Below, in pieces: positions 40,358 to 51,391 of a stretch of 64,000 nt of DNA; the stretch's first letter is position 1, and each line of letters begins with the position of its first letter. Location: NCBI GenBank assembly GCA_019120315.1, contig DWVJ01000031.1, positions 84,410 through 148,409 of the forward strand, read 5' to 3'. Source of the stretch: Candidatus Ruminococcus avistercoris. Its GTDB lineage: Bacteria > Bacillota > Clostridia > Lachnospirales > Lachnospiraceae. The translations under genes were made by a program, and so were the position numbers. The notes below the pieces were generated by a model that did no database searches, had not been told where the DNA came from, and saw only the letters and a program-made list of their open reading frames with translations.

Positions 40358-42031
40358 TTATGTTAAATTTTCCATTTGTCCGAGGATAACGGCCTCCGCC
40401 GTTTTCAGACCGTCCATGGCCGCCGATGTGATGCCTCCCGCGTAACCGGCTCCCTCCCCGCAGGGATACAGTCCCTTTACGGCGCTCTGGAATGTATCGT
40501 CCCGCCAGATCCGCACCGGAGAAGAAGAACGACTCTCCACCGCGGAAATCAGACAGTCATCCCGGTCAAATCCGGCGATTTTGCTTCCAAAAGCGCGGAT
40601 CCCCTCTTCCAGCGCATTTCCCATAAAAGGAGGAAGCAGGGAGCGGACATCGGTCAGATCATACGCTCCTTTCATGCAGGGCTTTACCTCACCCAGTCCG
40701 GCGCTCGCCTGGAAACGGCAAAAATCAGCAAAAAGCTGTACTGGTATGGCTCCCTGCCCCGCCGCAAACGCCTTTTCCTCCAAGGCGCGCTGAAAGGCGA
40801 TGCCTCTTAGCGCCTCCGGGACAGAAGAATCGCCGTACTTCATAAAATCCTCCGTCGTCACCGTAACGATCAGCGCGCTGTTGGCGTTGCGGGAATCCCT
40901 TCCGTGATAACTCATGCCGTTGACTGCCAGCAGACCTTTTTCGGAAGAGGCATTGACCACATACCCTCCGGGACACATGCAGAAGCTGTAGACTCCTCTG
41001 CCGTCTTTTGTCTGATGGGTCAGCTTATAGGGCGCCGCCCCCAGACGCGGCGCCTGCTCCCTGCCATACTGGGAAAGATTGATCATCGTCTGCGGATGCT
41101 CGATACGGATACCGGCCGCAAAGGATTTGGCGCTCATGGGGACTCCCCTGTCATACAGCATTTGGAACGTATCCCGCGCACTGTGCCCGATGGCCAGAAC
41201 CAGCGCGTCTGCCGGAAGCCATTCTTTATGATTGACTTCTATGGCGGTGATTCTTCCCTTCCCGCAGGCAATATCCGTCATCTTTGTCCCAAAGAAAAAC
41301 CGGCCTCCCATTTCTTCGATGGATCGTCTCAGATTTCGGACGATGGAAATCAGCTGATCCGTGCCCAGATGGGGTTTCTGCTGCCAGAGAATCTCCTCCG
41401 GCGCTCCAGCCTGCACGAACAGTTCCAGCACTTTGCGGTTCCGTCCTCTGGGATCTTTGACCGTAGTATTTAACTTCCCGTCGGAAAAAGTACCGGCTCC
41501 GCCTTCCCCGAACTGCACGTTGGATTCTTCATCCAGTATGCCGCTTTCCCAGAACGCATTCACCTTCCGGATCCGTTCCTCCACCTTATCGCCCCGTTCC
41601 AGAATCTGCGGCGCAAATCCGTGGCGTGCCAGAAGCCACGCGCAGAACAGCCCCGCCGGACCGCTTCCAACCACCACCGGCCGGAAGGCAGGATTGACTT
41701 TTCCCTCCGGCGCAAAATCGTATCCCTTCTCGTCGGTTAACGTAACATTTTTATTGTTAACTTTTTTCCAGATCTTTTCCTCGCGAATACTTTTCAGCGA
41801 TACGTCGACGGAATATACCAGATATAATTCCGGTTTCTTCCTGGCGTCCAGGGACTGCCGGACGATTTGTACCCGCTCGATCTCATCCCGGGAAACCCGA
41901 AGGATGTGAGTGATCTTTTTCATCAGTGCATCGCTGCCGTGATCCACCGGAAGTTTCATCTGTGTGATTCTTATCATATGATCTCCTTTGCGCAGGCCCT
42001 GCCGGCCACCGCCGCGCTGCTCCAGGCCCAC
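40358..42031 (-). CDS. NAD(P)/FAD-dependent dehydrogenase
   Basis: VVVGSGPAGLFCAWLLARHGFAPQILERGD; GEGGAGTFSDGKLNT; GEGAGYAGGITSAAMDGL. Confidence 0.92.
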   Translation of the reverse strand: MGLEQRGGGRQGLRKGDHMIRITQMKLPVDHGSDALMKKITHILRVSRDEIERVQIVRQSLDARKKPELYLVYSVDVSLKSIREEKIWKKVNNKNVTLTDEKGYDFAPEGKVNPAFRPVVVGSGPAGLFCAWLLARHGFAPQILERGDKVEERIRKVNAFWESGILDEESNVQFGEGGAGTFSDGKLNTTVKDPRGRNRKVLELFVQAGAPEEILWQQKPHLGTDQLISIVRNLRRSIEEMGGRFFFGTKMTDIACGKGRITAIEVNHKEWLPADALVLAIGHSARDTFQMLYDRGVPMSAKSFAAGIRIEHPQTMINLSQYGREQAPRLGAAPYKLTHQTKDGRGVYSFCMCPGGYVVNASSEKGLLAVNGMSYHGRDSRNANSALIVTVTTEDFMKYGDSSVPEALRGIAFQRALEEKAFAAGQGAIPVQLFADFCRFQASAGLGEVKPCMKGAYDLTDVRSLLPPFMGNALEEGIRAFGSKIAGFDRDDCLISAVESRSSSPVRIWRDDTFQSAVKGLYPCGEGAGYAGGITSAAMDGLKTAEAVILGQMENLT

Positions 42032-43158
42032 TGCAGGTTATAGCCGCCGCAGTTTCCATCCACATCCACCACTTCTCCGGCAAAATACAGTCCCGGCACC
42101 AGGGTGGATTCCATGGTTTCCGGCCGGATTTCTTCCGTGGATACGCCGCCGGAGCAGACCTGAGCCTGAGAAAAAGGCCCCGTTTCCCGGATGATGATGG
42201 GGTAGTTTTTTATTTTCTGAGCCAGTTCCATGGTATAACGGATTTCCGTACACAAAATGGGAATCAGCTTTTTGGGCAAAAGTCCGATCAAAGATTCTTC
42301 CAGCGTCTTGTAACTGCAGCTTTCCAACCGTGATTCCAGAAAAGCCGCCAACTGTTCCACGGAAAAATCCGGCATAAAGTCTAAAACAGCCAGCACACGG
42401 CTCCCCCGCTCCAGGGCACGGGCAGCAAAACGGCTGATGGAAAAGACCGGTATGCCGGAGATGCCGTAGTCGGTAAACTGGACTTCGCCCCGCTGATACG
42501 CAATCTGGCAGTCATTTTCCAGCAGCGCAACCGCCGCTTCAAACCGGACGCCCGCCCATTTGGCGAACCAGGAACCCACGCCCTTTAACCCCACCAGAGC
42601 CGGCAGCGGCGTCACAATCCGGTGCCCCAGGCTCTGCGCTAAAGAAAAGCCGTCATTTCCGGAACCGGTCACGGAAGAAGCGCAGCCGCCCGCCGCCAGG
42701 ATCACCCGTTCCGCCTGATAGGTGTAGGTTTCTGTTGAAACATAAAAGAGTTCCCTCTCTTTTCGAATTCCCGTCACACGTTCTCTGGTTTTTAGCTTTA
42801 CCTTACGATGACGCGCTTCCATATACAGTACGTCCCGGACGGCGGACGCCTGCTCGCTGTAGGGATACAGCCCGCCGCTGCGGTTTTTCGTATAAATGCC
42901 AAGGCCGGTAAAAAACTTCAGCGTCTCAGGCAGGGGAAAGGCGCAGATCACACGCCAGGGAAACTCCTCCTGACTGCTGTGATATTCCTGCGGATCCTGC
43001 TTCACATTGGTCAGATTGCATTTTCCATTGCCCGTAGCCAGAAGCTTTTTCCCAAAACCGTCGTTTTGCTCCAGCACCGTGACCGCCGCGCCCTCTCCCG
43101 CTGCCATAACGGCAGCCATCAGTCCTGCTGCTCCTCCTCCTATGACGATAACCCGCAT
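41974..43158 (-). CDS. BaiN/HI0933-like flavoprotein
   Basis: MRVIVIGGGAAGLMAAVMAAGEGAAVTVLEQNDGFGKKLLATGNGKCNLTN. Confidence 0.95.
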   Translation of the reverse strand: MRVIVIGGGAAGLMAAVMAAGEGAAVTVLEQNDGFGKKLLATGNGKCNLTNVKQDPQEYHSSQEEFPWRVICAFPLPETLKFFTGLGIYTKNRSGGLYPYSEQASAVRDVLYMEARHRKVKLKTRERVTGIRKERELFYVSTETYTYQAERVILAAGGCASSVTGSGNDGFSLAQSLGHRIVTPLPALVGLKGVGSWFAKWAGVRFEAAVALLENDCQIAYQRGEVQFTDYGISGIPVFSISRFAARALERGSRVLAVLDFMPDFSVEQLAAFLESRLESCSYKTLEESLIGLLPKKLIPILCTEIRYTMELAQKIKNYPIIIRETGPFSQAQVCSGGVSTEEIRPETMESTLVPGLYFAGEVVDVDGNCGGYNLQWAWSSAAVAGRACAKEII

Positions 43159-43173
43159 ATCCCTCTCCTTTCC

Positions 43174-44475
43174 TTACAGGGTAACCAGTCCTCTTTCTTT
43201 CAGTTTCTGAAGACTCATCAAAATTCCCAGTTTTGCATGTTCCCAGGTCAGACCGCCCTGAAAATAAACGGCGTAGGGCGGTTTGATGGGGCCGTCCGCG
43301 CTCAGCTCGATGGAAGATCCCTGGACGAACGCCCCCGCCGCCATGATCACATCGCTGTCATAACCGGGCATGGCCCACGGTTCCGGATCCACGTAACTGT
43401 CCACCGGCGCTGCCGCCTGTATCCCTTTACAGAATGCAATGACACTTTCTGGATTTCCAAATTCCACCGCCTGTATGATATCATGACGGCTCTCTGTTCC
43501 ATTTGGTATCACAGAAAATCCCAGCTTTTCATAGATGTTTGCGGCGAAAATCGCGCCTTTGAGCGCTCCCGCCACCACGGTAGGCGCCAGGAAAAATCCC
43601 TGGTAGAAAGACTGGTTGACGCCCAAAGTAGCTCCCACCTCTTTCCCCAATCCGGGGGAAGTCAGACGGTAAGCCGCATTCCTTACGTACTCTTCTTTGC
43701 CGGCGATATATCCGCCGATGGGCGCCAGTCCGCCGCCTGGATTTTTGATCAGCGATCCCACCATCAGATCCGCTCCCACATCGGTAGGTTCTCTGCGCTC
43801 CACAAATTCTCCGTAACAGTTGTCCACCATACAGATCACGTCCGGCTTGATCTTTTTGACAAAGGAAATCAGTTCTCCGATCCTGTCAACGGACAGCGTC
43901 GGCCTGGTCTGATACCCCTTGGATCGCTGGATGGTCACCAGTCTGGTACGGTGGTTGATGGCTTTTTCTATGTTTTCAAAATCAAAAGAACCGTCCGGTT
44001 TCAGATCCACCTGCCGGTAGGAAACCCCGTATTCCGCCAGTGAACCATTGGAAGGACGGATGCCGATGACTTCCTCCAGCGTATCATACGGTTTTCCCAC
44101 CGGTGAAAGCAGCTCGTCATTGGGCCGCAGATTCCCCGCCAGCGCCACCGCCAGCGCATGGGTTCCGCAGGCGATCTGGGGGCGCACCAAGGCGTCTTCT
44201 GTGTGAAAAGCACTGGCATAGACGGCTTCCAGTGTATCCCGTCCCAGATCGTTATAACCGTAACCGCTGCTGGAATACAGACAGGCCTCGCTCACCCGGT
44301 TCTCCTGCATGGCGCGGATCACCTTCAGCTGATTGTATTCCGCCGTCTCGTCAATCTTATCAAACCGCTCTTTCAGTGTTTTGCATATTGTTTCTCCAAA
44401 CTCATATACATCCCCGTCAATCCCCAGAGCCTGATACATTCCTTTGTTCTCGTCCATATTATCCCCCGTTTTCAT
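43174..44475 (-). CDS. Methionine gamma-lyase / aluminium resistance family PLP protein
   Basis: PQIACGTHALAVALAGNLRPNDELLSPVGKPYDTLEEVIG; DVICMVDNCYGEFVERREPTDVGADLMVGSLIKNPGGGLAPIGGYIAG. Confidence 0.93.
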   Translation of the reverse strand: MKTGDNMDENKGMYQALGIDGDVYEFGETICKTLKERFDKIDETAEYNQLKVIRAMQENRVSEACLYSSSGYGYNDLGRDTLEAVYASAFHTEDALVRPQIACGTHALAVALAGNLRPNDELLSPVGKPYDTLEEVIGIRPSNGSLAEYGVSYRQVDLKPDGSFDFENIEKAINHRTRLVTIQRSKGYQTRPTLSVDRIGELISFVKKIKPDVICMVDNCYGEFVERREPTDVGADLMVGSLIKNPGGGLAPIGGYIAGKEEYVRNAAYRLTSPGLGKEVGATLGVNQSFYQGFFLAPTVVAGALKGAIFAANIYEKLGFSVIPNGTESRHDIIQAVEFGNPESVIAFCKGIQAAAPVDSYVDPEPWAMPGYDSDVIMAAGAFVQGSSIELSADGPIKPPYAVYFQGGLTWEHAKLGILMSLQKLKERGLVTL

Positions 44476-45412
44476 ATATTCCCTGCTTCTTGCACAAAGT
44501 CAGCATATAATCCAGTATTTTCTTCTCATCGTAATCAAACTTTTCTTTTTCAATCCAGATCACGTCTTTCTCCCGCCGAAACCAGGTCAGCTGCCGTTTG
44601 GCAAAATGCCTGGTATCCCGTTTCAAAATCCGCACTGCTTCTTCCAGGGAGATCTCTCCCTCCAGCCAGGAAAGCAGTTCCTTGTAGCCCAGTCCCTGCA
44701 TGGAAGTCATTCCCCTGGTATAGCCTTCTTTGTACAGCGTCTCCACCTCTGCCGCCAGACCTTCCTCCATCATCTGATCGACTCTCTGTTCGATTTTCTG
44801 ATAAAGAAGTTCCCGCGGTTCATTGAGCACAAAATACAGATACCGGTAGGGCGATTTCCTTTCCCGCTGTTCCCGGTTATGTGCCGAAATCTGCTTTCCC
44901 GTCTGCTGATGGTATTCCAGCGCCCGGATCACCCTCCTGACATTATGGGGGTGAATCTGCGCCGCGGCATCCGGATCCCTTTCCTTAAGCATCCGGTGCA
45001 GTTTTGGCGCGCCTTCCCGCCTGGCAATCTCTTCCAGTTCCCGGCGCAGGCCGCAATCCTCTCCATGACTGGTAAAATCAATGTCATAGAGAACCGACTG
45101 GATATAAAATCCGGTCCCTCCGGTCAGGATGGGAATATGGTTCCTTTTCCATATCTGCTCCATAGCCTCCTTAGCCATTTTCTGAAACCGTACCACGTCG
45201 AAAGCCTGCGCCGGATCCAGCACATCGATCAGATGATGGCGAATCCCTTCCATCTGATCCGGCCGGATCTTGGCCGAACCGATATCCATCTTCCGGTAAA
45301 CCTGCATGGAATCTGCGGAAATGATTTCTCCTTTGACCGCCCTGGCCAGGCCAAGGGACAGTTTTGTCTTTCCCACCGCGGTGGGCCCGGTCAATATCAA
45401 CAATGGTTTCAT
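44459..45412 (-). CDS. miaA: tRNA dimethylallyltransferase
   Basis: LILTGPTAVGKTKLSLGLARAVKGEIISADSMQVYRKMDIGSAK. Confidence 0.97.
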   Translation of the reverse strand: MKPLLILTGPTAVGKTKLSLGLARAVKGEIISADSMQVYRKMDIGSAKIRPDQMEGIRHHLIDVLDPAQAFDVVRFQKMAKEAMEQIWKRNHIPILTGGTGFYIQSVLYDIDFTSHGEDCGLRRELEEIARREGAPKLHRMLKERDPDAAAQIHPHNVRRVIRALEYHQQTGKQISAHNREQRERKSPYRYLYFVLNEPRELLYQKIEQRVDQMMEEGLAAEVETLYKEGYTRGMTSMQGLGYKELLSWLEGEISLEEAVRILKRDTRHFAKRQLTWFRREKDVIWIEKEKFDYDEKKILDYMLTLCKKQGIYENGG

Positions 45413-45432
45413 GACGTCTCTTCCCTTTCTAT

Positions 45433-47289
45433 CTATACGCGCTTGAATTTCTTTTCCAGCTCATAGCGGCTCATGGAAATGATGGTGGGCCGTCCATGGG
45501 GACAGTGATACGGATTCTCCAGTTTCAAGAGCTGGCCGATCAGGTGCTCCGCTTCCTGATAAGAGAGGTTCTGATTCCCCTTTACCGCGGCTTTACAGGC
45601 CATAGAAGCCAGCTTTCCGGCAAAAATCTCCGGCGTCATCCTGCCGTTTTCTTCCTCCAGACTGTCCAGCAGTTCCACGAATATCTCCTTGTCTTCAATC
45701 CCGTACAGATTACAGGGAACGGCCCGGATCGTATATTCCTTCCCGCCGAAAGGTTCCAGTTCAAATCCAAATTCCCGAAACCACGACTCATTTTCCCGAA
45801 TCAGTTCCAGTTGGCGCAAGCTTAAGGAAACCACCGCAGGAATGGCCAGATACTGGGAGATGATCTCCTTCTTTTTCATCTCATGGAGCAGCCTCTCATA
45901 CAGGACTTTCTCATGGGCGGCATGCTGATCGATGATAAACAGTTTGTCCTCCATCTGTACCATCCAGTATGTACCGAACACCTGACCGATCACCCGGTGA
46001 AGACTCCGGGAATTTTCCGCAAGCAGTTTCCTGTCTTCAAACAGACTCATCTGTTCTTCTTTTTTCCCGTCTTTTTCTTCTTCCTTTTTCACCGGCACCT
46101 TTTCATAGACGCCGGTTTCCCGGATCTTACTTTCCGGCGGGATCGGTTTGGGATCCTCCGCCGTTTCTTTAGAAAGAGCTGCCTGCGCCTGTTTTCTTTT
46201 TATCTCAAAGGGCTCCGGAGCCGGCGCGGCAGCCGGCCTTTCCTGTGCCGGTTTCCTTCGGGCCGGATCAAAGGAAACTTCCGGGATCAATTCTTTTCCC
46301 GTCAGTGCGTCATTGACCGCCCGGTATACGATATGATACAGTTCCTCGCTGTTTTGGAAACGCACCTCCCGTTTGGCCGGATGGACGTTCACATCCACTT
46401 TCTCAGGATTGATCTGAAAGAAAAGCGCCGTAAAAGGAAATTTATGCTGCATCAGAAAAGACCGGTAGCCATCCTCAATGGCCTTGGTGAGGATATTATT
46501 TTTGACATACCGTCCGTTTACAAAATAGTTCTCAAAACCGCGATTGCCTCTGGATACAGTCGGTTTCCCGATATAACCGCTGATGGAGACGTCTCCTTCC
46601 TCCGCCTTTACTTCCGTCAGCTCTTTTGTAATCTCCCGCCCATAGATCTGATAGATGATTTCCTTAAAATTCCCATTTCCCGAAGTGTTCAGCCTGGTCT
46701 GGCCGTTTTGCATAAATTTAAAGGAAATCTCCGGATGTGACAGGGCCATCTGTTCCATCAGGCTGCCGATATAGGAGCCTTCCGTGGCCGGAGATTTTAA
46801 AAATTTGGCCCTGGCCGGCGTATTGTAAAAAAGATTTCGCACCAGGAACGTGGTGCCCTTTGGCGCCCCGATCTCCTCCTGCTCTTTTTCCACCCCGCCT
46901 TCGATAATATAACGGGTTCCGGTCAGCGCATCCGGCGTTTTGGTGATCAGCTCCACCTGGGATACCGCGGCGATACTGGATAACGCTTCTCCGCGAAACC
47001 CCAGGGAAGATATCGTCAGAAGATCCTCCAGGGAAGTAATCTTGCTGGTGGCGTGACGCCAGAAGGCAGAGGGCACCTGATCCTTTTCGATTCCGCCTCC
47101 GTTATCGGTGATCCGGATCAGCGAAATTCCTCCCTCCCGGATTTCCACCGTTATGGCCGTCGCCCCCGCATCGATGGAATTTTCCACCAATTCTTTCACC
47201 ACAGAGGATGGCCGTTCCACCACCTCTCCGGCTGCAATTTTATCAATTGTCACCTGATCCAGCATCGTAATTTTTCTCATATCTGCCAC
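45433..47289 (-). CDS. mutL: DNA mismatch repair protein MutL
   Basis: LDQVTIDKIAAGEVVERPSSVVKELVENSIDAGA; FRGEALSSIA. Confidence 0.98.
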   Translation of the reverse strand: MADMRKITMLDQVTIDKIAAGEVVERPSSVVKELVENSIDAGATAITVEIREGGISLIRITDNGGGIEKDQVPSAFWRHATSKITSLEDLLTISSLGFRGEALSSIAAVSQVELITKTPDALTGTRYIIEGGVEKEQEEIGAPKGTTFLVRNLFYNTPARAKFLKSPATEGSYIGSLMEQMALSHPEISFKFMQNGQTRLNTSGNGNFKEIIYQIYGREITKELTEVKAEEGDVSISGYIGKPTVSRGNRGFENYFVNGRYVKNNILTKAIEDGYRSFLMQHKFPFTALFFQINPEKVDVNVHPAKREVRFQNSEELYHIVYRAVNDALTGKELIPEVSFDPARRKPAQERPAAAPAPEPFEIKRKQAQAALSKETAEDPKPIPPESKIRETGVYEKVPVKKEEEKDGKKEEQMSLFEDRKLLAENSRSLHRVIGQVFGTYWMVQMEDKLFIIDQHAAHEKVLYERLLHEMKKKEIISQYLAIPAVVSLSLRQLELIRENESWFREFGFELEPFGGKEYTIRAVPCNLYGIEDKEIFVELLDSLEEENGRMTPEIFAGKLASMACKAAVKGNQNLSYQEAEHLIGQLLKLENPYHCPHGRPTIISMSRYELEKKFKRV

Positions 47290-49979
47290 CGGTTCTTAAT
47301 CTTATTCTGAAGACGGTTCAGGGTATTTAACGCCTCCAGCGGCGTTAAATTGGAAATATCCAGCGCCTTCAGTTCCTCTATAATATCATCGTTTTGTACC
47401 GTGTCAAACAGGGACATCTGTTTCATATCCACCTCGTCGTAATGAACGGATTTCCCCTTTTTCTTCCCCGCCTGGGAAAGATCCTTCACCGCCGCCAGAA
47501 TGTCCGCGTTGCTCAGCTCCTCCACCAGTTCCCTGGCGCGGGCGATCACACTGTCCGGCACGCCGGCCAGCTTGGCCACCTGGATACCGTAGCTTTTATC
47601 CGCGCCGCCCCGGACGATTTTTCGCAGAAAGACGATATCGTCTCCTTTTTCTTTCACGGCGATACAGTAATTTTTCACTCCCGGCAGTTTGCCTTCCAGT
47701 TCTGTCAGCTCGTGATAATGGGTGGCAAACAGCGTTTTTGCACCCAAAAGCTTTGGATTGCTGATATGCTCTATGACCGCCCAGGCAATGGACAGTCCAT
47801 CAAAGGTGCTGGTCCCCCTGCCGATTTCATCCAGGATCAGCAAACTATTGGCCGTGGCGTTGCGCAGGATGGTAGCCACCTCCGTCATCTCCACCATAAA
47901 GGTACTCTGTCCGCTGGCCAGATCGTCGGAAGCGCCCACACGGGTAAAGATCCGGTCCACAATCCCGATCTTCGCTTTCTCCGCGGGCACGAAACTGCCG
48001 ATCTGCGCCATCAGCACGATGAGGGCCGCCTGGCGCATGTAGGTAGACTTACCGGCCATATTGGGACCCGTAATGATGGAGATGCGGCTGGCGCCGTTGT
48101 CCAGATAGGTATCGTTGGGAATGAACATATCGTTGGAAATCATTTTCTCCACCACCGGATGGCGGCCGCCTTTGATATCGATGACCCCGCGGCTGTTCAT
48201 CTTCGGCCGGACGTAATGATTGTGCATCGCCGTCAGGGAAAGAGACGCAAACACATCGATGCCGGCCACTGCCTGCGCCGTTTCCTGGATCCTGGCAATC
48301 TCCTTTGCCAGCGTATCCCGCACCTCGCAGAACAGCTGATACTCCAGCGCATACAATTTATCCTCCGCACCCAGAATCATATTTTCCAGCTCTTTGAGTT
48401 TCGGCGTATAATACCGTTCCGCGTTGGCCAGCGTCTGCTTGCGGATATAATCCTCCGGAACTTTGTCCTTAAAAGAATTAGTTACCTCCAGATAATAGCC
48501 AAAAACCTTATTGTATTTGATTTTCAGATTCCGGATGCCTGTTCTCTCCCGCTCCTGTGTCTCCAGCTGAGTCAGCCAGGTCTTTCCTTCCGTCTTTGCC
48601 TGCCGGAAATGATCCACATCCTCATGAAAGCCATCCTTGATGATGCCGCCTTCCTTCATAGCCAGGGGCGGCTCCTCCTGGATGGCAGACTCCAGCAGCT
48701 GATACAGGTCGTTCAGATCGTCCAGCTGACGGTACAGCCGCGCCAGCAGGGGACTCTCAAATTCTGCCAGCAGGCTGCGGATATGGGGCAGCATGGACAA
48801 AGAGGATTTAAAAGCGATCAGATCCCTTGGGTTTGCCGTCTGATAGCTGATTTTGCTGACCAGCCGTTCCAGGTCGTAAACCGGATTCAGGTACTCTCGG
48901 ATTTCATCCCGGGAAATCGCCTTTTGATTCAGCTCTTCCACTGCATCCAGCCGTTCGTTGATCTGATCGATATCGATCAGGGGCTGTTCCACGAAATTGC
49001 GCAGCATCCTGGCTCCCATGGCCGTTTTCGTCTTGTCCAGCACCCAGAGAAGAGAACCTCTCTTTTGCTTCTCCCGCAATGTCTCCACCAGTTCCAGATT
49101 TCTCCTGCTGGAACTGTCGATCACCATGTATTTCTCCGCCGCATAGGGATGAATCTGCGTCATATGGGCCATGGAAGTTTTCTGCGTCTCAAAAAGATAC
49201 AAAAACAGAGCGCCTGCGGCAATCATCCCCGCGGGATAATCCACAAGCCCCAGGCCCTTAAGAGAAATCGTTTTGAAGTGATCCTTCAGTGTTCTCTGGC
49301 ACAGTTCATCGTCAAAATACCAAGCATCCAGAGCATAGACCGTGATCCCCAGACGGTTTTTCAGATCGTCCAGATCGATTCCGCTGACCAAAAACGCCTG
49401 ATTGCAAATGATCTCGGCCGGCATGAATTTGGCAATTTCATCCAGAAGTTTTCTCTCTTTATCCACCTCTGTGAGGAAGCATTCTCCTGTTGTCACGTCC
49501 GCCAAAGAGATGCCGTACATCCCATCCAGGCAGACGATGGCCATAATATAATTATTCTTCGATTCATCCAGGCTCTGGGTATTCAGATTGGTTCCCGGCG
49601 TGACGATGCGGGTGACCTCCCGCTTCACCAGCCCTTTGGCCTGTTTCGGATCCTCAACCTGCTCACAGATCGCCACTTTATATCCTTTGTCAATGAGACG
49701 GTTAATATAAGTATCCGCGGAATGGTATGGCACGCCGCACATGGGAGCACGCTCTTTTTGGCCGCAGTCTCTGCCGGTCAGTGTTAATTCCAGTTCTTTG
49801 GACGCCAGCAGCGCGTCGTCAAAAAACATCTCATAAAAATCACCCAGCCGGTAGAAGAGAATACAATCCTGATAGGCTTCTTTTGTCTCCACATACTGCT
49901 GCATCATTGGTGAAAGGTTTGTCACAGATTTTCCCTCGCTTCCTAAATGCGGCTTCCCATATAATAGAAGCCGCGGCAT
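47277..49979 (-). CDS. mutS: DNA mismatch repair protein MutS
   Basis: FYRLGDFYEMFFDDA; GPNMAGKSTYMRQAALIVLMAQIGSFVPA; start likely internal to the track ORF. Confidence 0.98.
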   Translation of the reverse strand: MPRLLLYGKPHLGSEGKSVTNLSPMMQQYVETKEAYQDCILFYRLGDFYEMFFDDALLASKELELTLTGRDCGQKERAPMCGVPYHSADTYINRLIDKGYKVAICEQVEDPKQAKGLVKREVTRIVTPGTNLNTQSLDESKNNYIMAIVCLDGMYGISLADVTTGECFLTEVDKERKLLDEIAKFMPAEIICNQAFLVSGIDLDDLKNRLGITVYALDAWYFDDELCQRTLKDHFKTISLKGLGLVDYPAGMIAAGALFLYLFETQKTSMAHMTQIHPYAAEKYMVIDSSSRRNLELVETLREKQKRGSLLWVLDKTKTAMGARMLRNFVEQPLIDIDQINERLDAVEELNQKAISRDEIREYLNPVYDLERLVSKISYQTANPRDLIAFKSSLSMLPHIRSLLAEFESPLLARLYRQLDDLNDLYQLLESAIQEEPPLAMKEGGIIKDGFHEDVDHFRQAKTEGKTWLTQLETQERERTGIRNLKIKYNKVFGYYLEVTNSFKDKVPEDYIRKQTLANAERYYTPKLKELENMILGAEDKLYALEYQLFCEVRDTLAKEIARIQETAQAVAGIDVFASLSLTAMHNHYVRPKMNSRGVIDIKGGRHPVVEKMISNDMFIPNDTYLDNGASRISIITGPNMAGKSTYMRQAALIVLMAQIGSFVPAEKAKIGIVDRIFTRVGASDDLASGQSTFMVEMTEVATILRNATANSLLILDEIGRGTSTFDGLSIAWAVIEHISNPKLLGAKTLFATHYHELTELEGKLPGVKNYCIAVKEKGDDIVFLRKIVRGGADKSYGIQVAKLAGVPDSVIARARELVEELSNADILAAVKDLSQAGKKKGKSVHYDEVDMKQMSLFDTVQNDDIIEELKALDISNLTPLEALNTLNRLQNKIKNRWQI

Positions 49980-51391
49980 TCATCCAAAGAAACCGGCAGA
50001 AGTTTCCCGATTTCCTCTTTTGTCCCCGGAAAATGAACGAGAATGTTCTGACTCATTCTTCCCGTCAGCAGACCCTCCTTATGACTGTCGATCTCCTCGG
50101 CCAACACTTCCTGCACCGTCCCCTGAAAACGGGAGGTCCTCTCCTCGGATATCTGCTGAACTTCTTTGAGCAGACGGGAGAAACGATCTTTTACCACTTC
50201 CTCCGGCACCTGATTTTCCATGGCCGCCGCCGGCGTGCCAGTTCGTTTGGAGTAGATAAAAGTAAAGGCGCTGTCAAAGCGTACCTTGCGGATCACATCC
50301 AGTGTTTCCTGAAAATCCTCTTCCGTCTCTCCCGGAAAGCCGACGATAATATCCGTAGTCAGAGAAATATCCGGCACTGCCTGCCGGATCTTCTTGGTCA
50401 ACGCCAGATAATCCTCCTTGGTATACCGGCGGTTCATTTCTTTTAAAATACGGCTGCTGCCCGACTGCAGCGGCAGATGCAGATGATGGCAGATTTTATC
50501 GCTGGATTTCATCACCTGGATCAGTTCATCCGACAGATCCTTGGGATGGGAGGTCATAAACCGGATACGCTTAAGACCTGGAATTTTTTCAATCTCCTGC
50601 AAAAGCTGTGCAAAGGTAACCGGCTCGTCCAGATTTTTGCCGTAGGAGTTGACATTTTGCCCCAGCAGCATCACCTCCACCACGCCGTCCGATACCAGTT
50701 TTTCTATCTCGCGGATGATATCTTTTGGATTTCTGCTGCGCTCCCGTCCTCTCACGTACGGAACGATACAGTAGCTGCAGAAATTATTGCAGCCGAACAT
50801 GATGTTGATGCCGGATTTAAAAGCGTATTTGCGGTCCGTAGGCAAATCCTCCACGATCTGATCTGTCCCCTCCCAGATATCCACAACCATATTGTCCGAT
50901 TCCATCCGCCGAATCAGAAGTTCGGCAAACTTGAAGATATTATGCGTGCCGAAAATCAAATCCACAAAAGGGTAGCTTTTCCGGATTTTCTCCACCACCT
51001 GGGATTCCTGCATCATACAGCCGCACAGTCCGATCCTCATATGGGGATTTTTCTTTTTCAGGCTATGCAGATAGCCCAGACGCCCATATACTTTCAGATT
51101 GGCGTTTTCCCGCACCGTACAGGTATTGTAAATCACCAGATCGGCGCGGTCTTCCTCCCCTTTTATAAAACCGGCCGCCTCCAGAATCCCCTCCAGTTTC
51201 TCGGAATCCCGGGCATTCATCTGACAGCCGAAGGTAACACAGCAAAAGAATAGGTTACGTCCCAGTTCCTCGCTCTTTTTTTTGACCAATTTTCTGGCTT
51301 GCTCTATAAAATAATATTGCCGGGCTGGTTCTTCCATCGGCGCATTTCTGAAAATTTCACTCTCTTCTATTCTCTTTTCCTGGTCTGGCAT
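49943..51391 (-). CDS. miaB: tRNA-2-methylthio-N6-dimethylallyladenosine synthase
   Basis: FGCQMNARDSEKLEGIL; GCNNFCSYCIVPYVRGRERSR. Confidence 0.97.
   Translation of the reverse strand: MPDQEKRIEESEIFRNAPMEEPARQYYFIEQARKLVKKKSEELGRNLFFCCVTFGCQMNARDSEKLEGILEAAGFIKGEEDRADLVIYNTCTVRENANLKVYGRLGYLHSLKKKNPHMRIGLCGCMMQESQVVEKIRKSYPFVDLIFGTHNIFKFAELLIRRMESDNMVVDIWEGTDQIVEDLPTDRKYAFKSGINIMFGCNNFCSYCIVPYVRGRERSRNPKDIIREIEKLVSDGVVEVMLLGQNVNSYGKNLDEPVTFAQLLQEIEKIPGLKRIRFMTSHPKDLSDELIQVMKSSDKICHHLHLPLQSGSSRILKEMNRRYTKEDYLALTKKIRQAVPDISLTTDIIVGFPGETEEDFQETLDVIRKVRFDSAFTFIYSKRTGTPAAAMENQVPEEVVKDRFSRLLKEVQQISEERTSRFQGTVQEVLAEEIDSHKEGLLTGRMSQNILVHFPGTKEEIGKLLPVSLDECRGFYYMGSRI

Noticed and set aside
47394-49787. 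797-aa ORF on the plus strand opposite mutS
   Set aside because: Antisense shadow of a highly conserved mutS reading frame; composition is low-plausibility and there is no recognisable domain.
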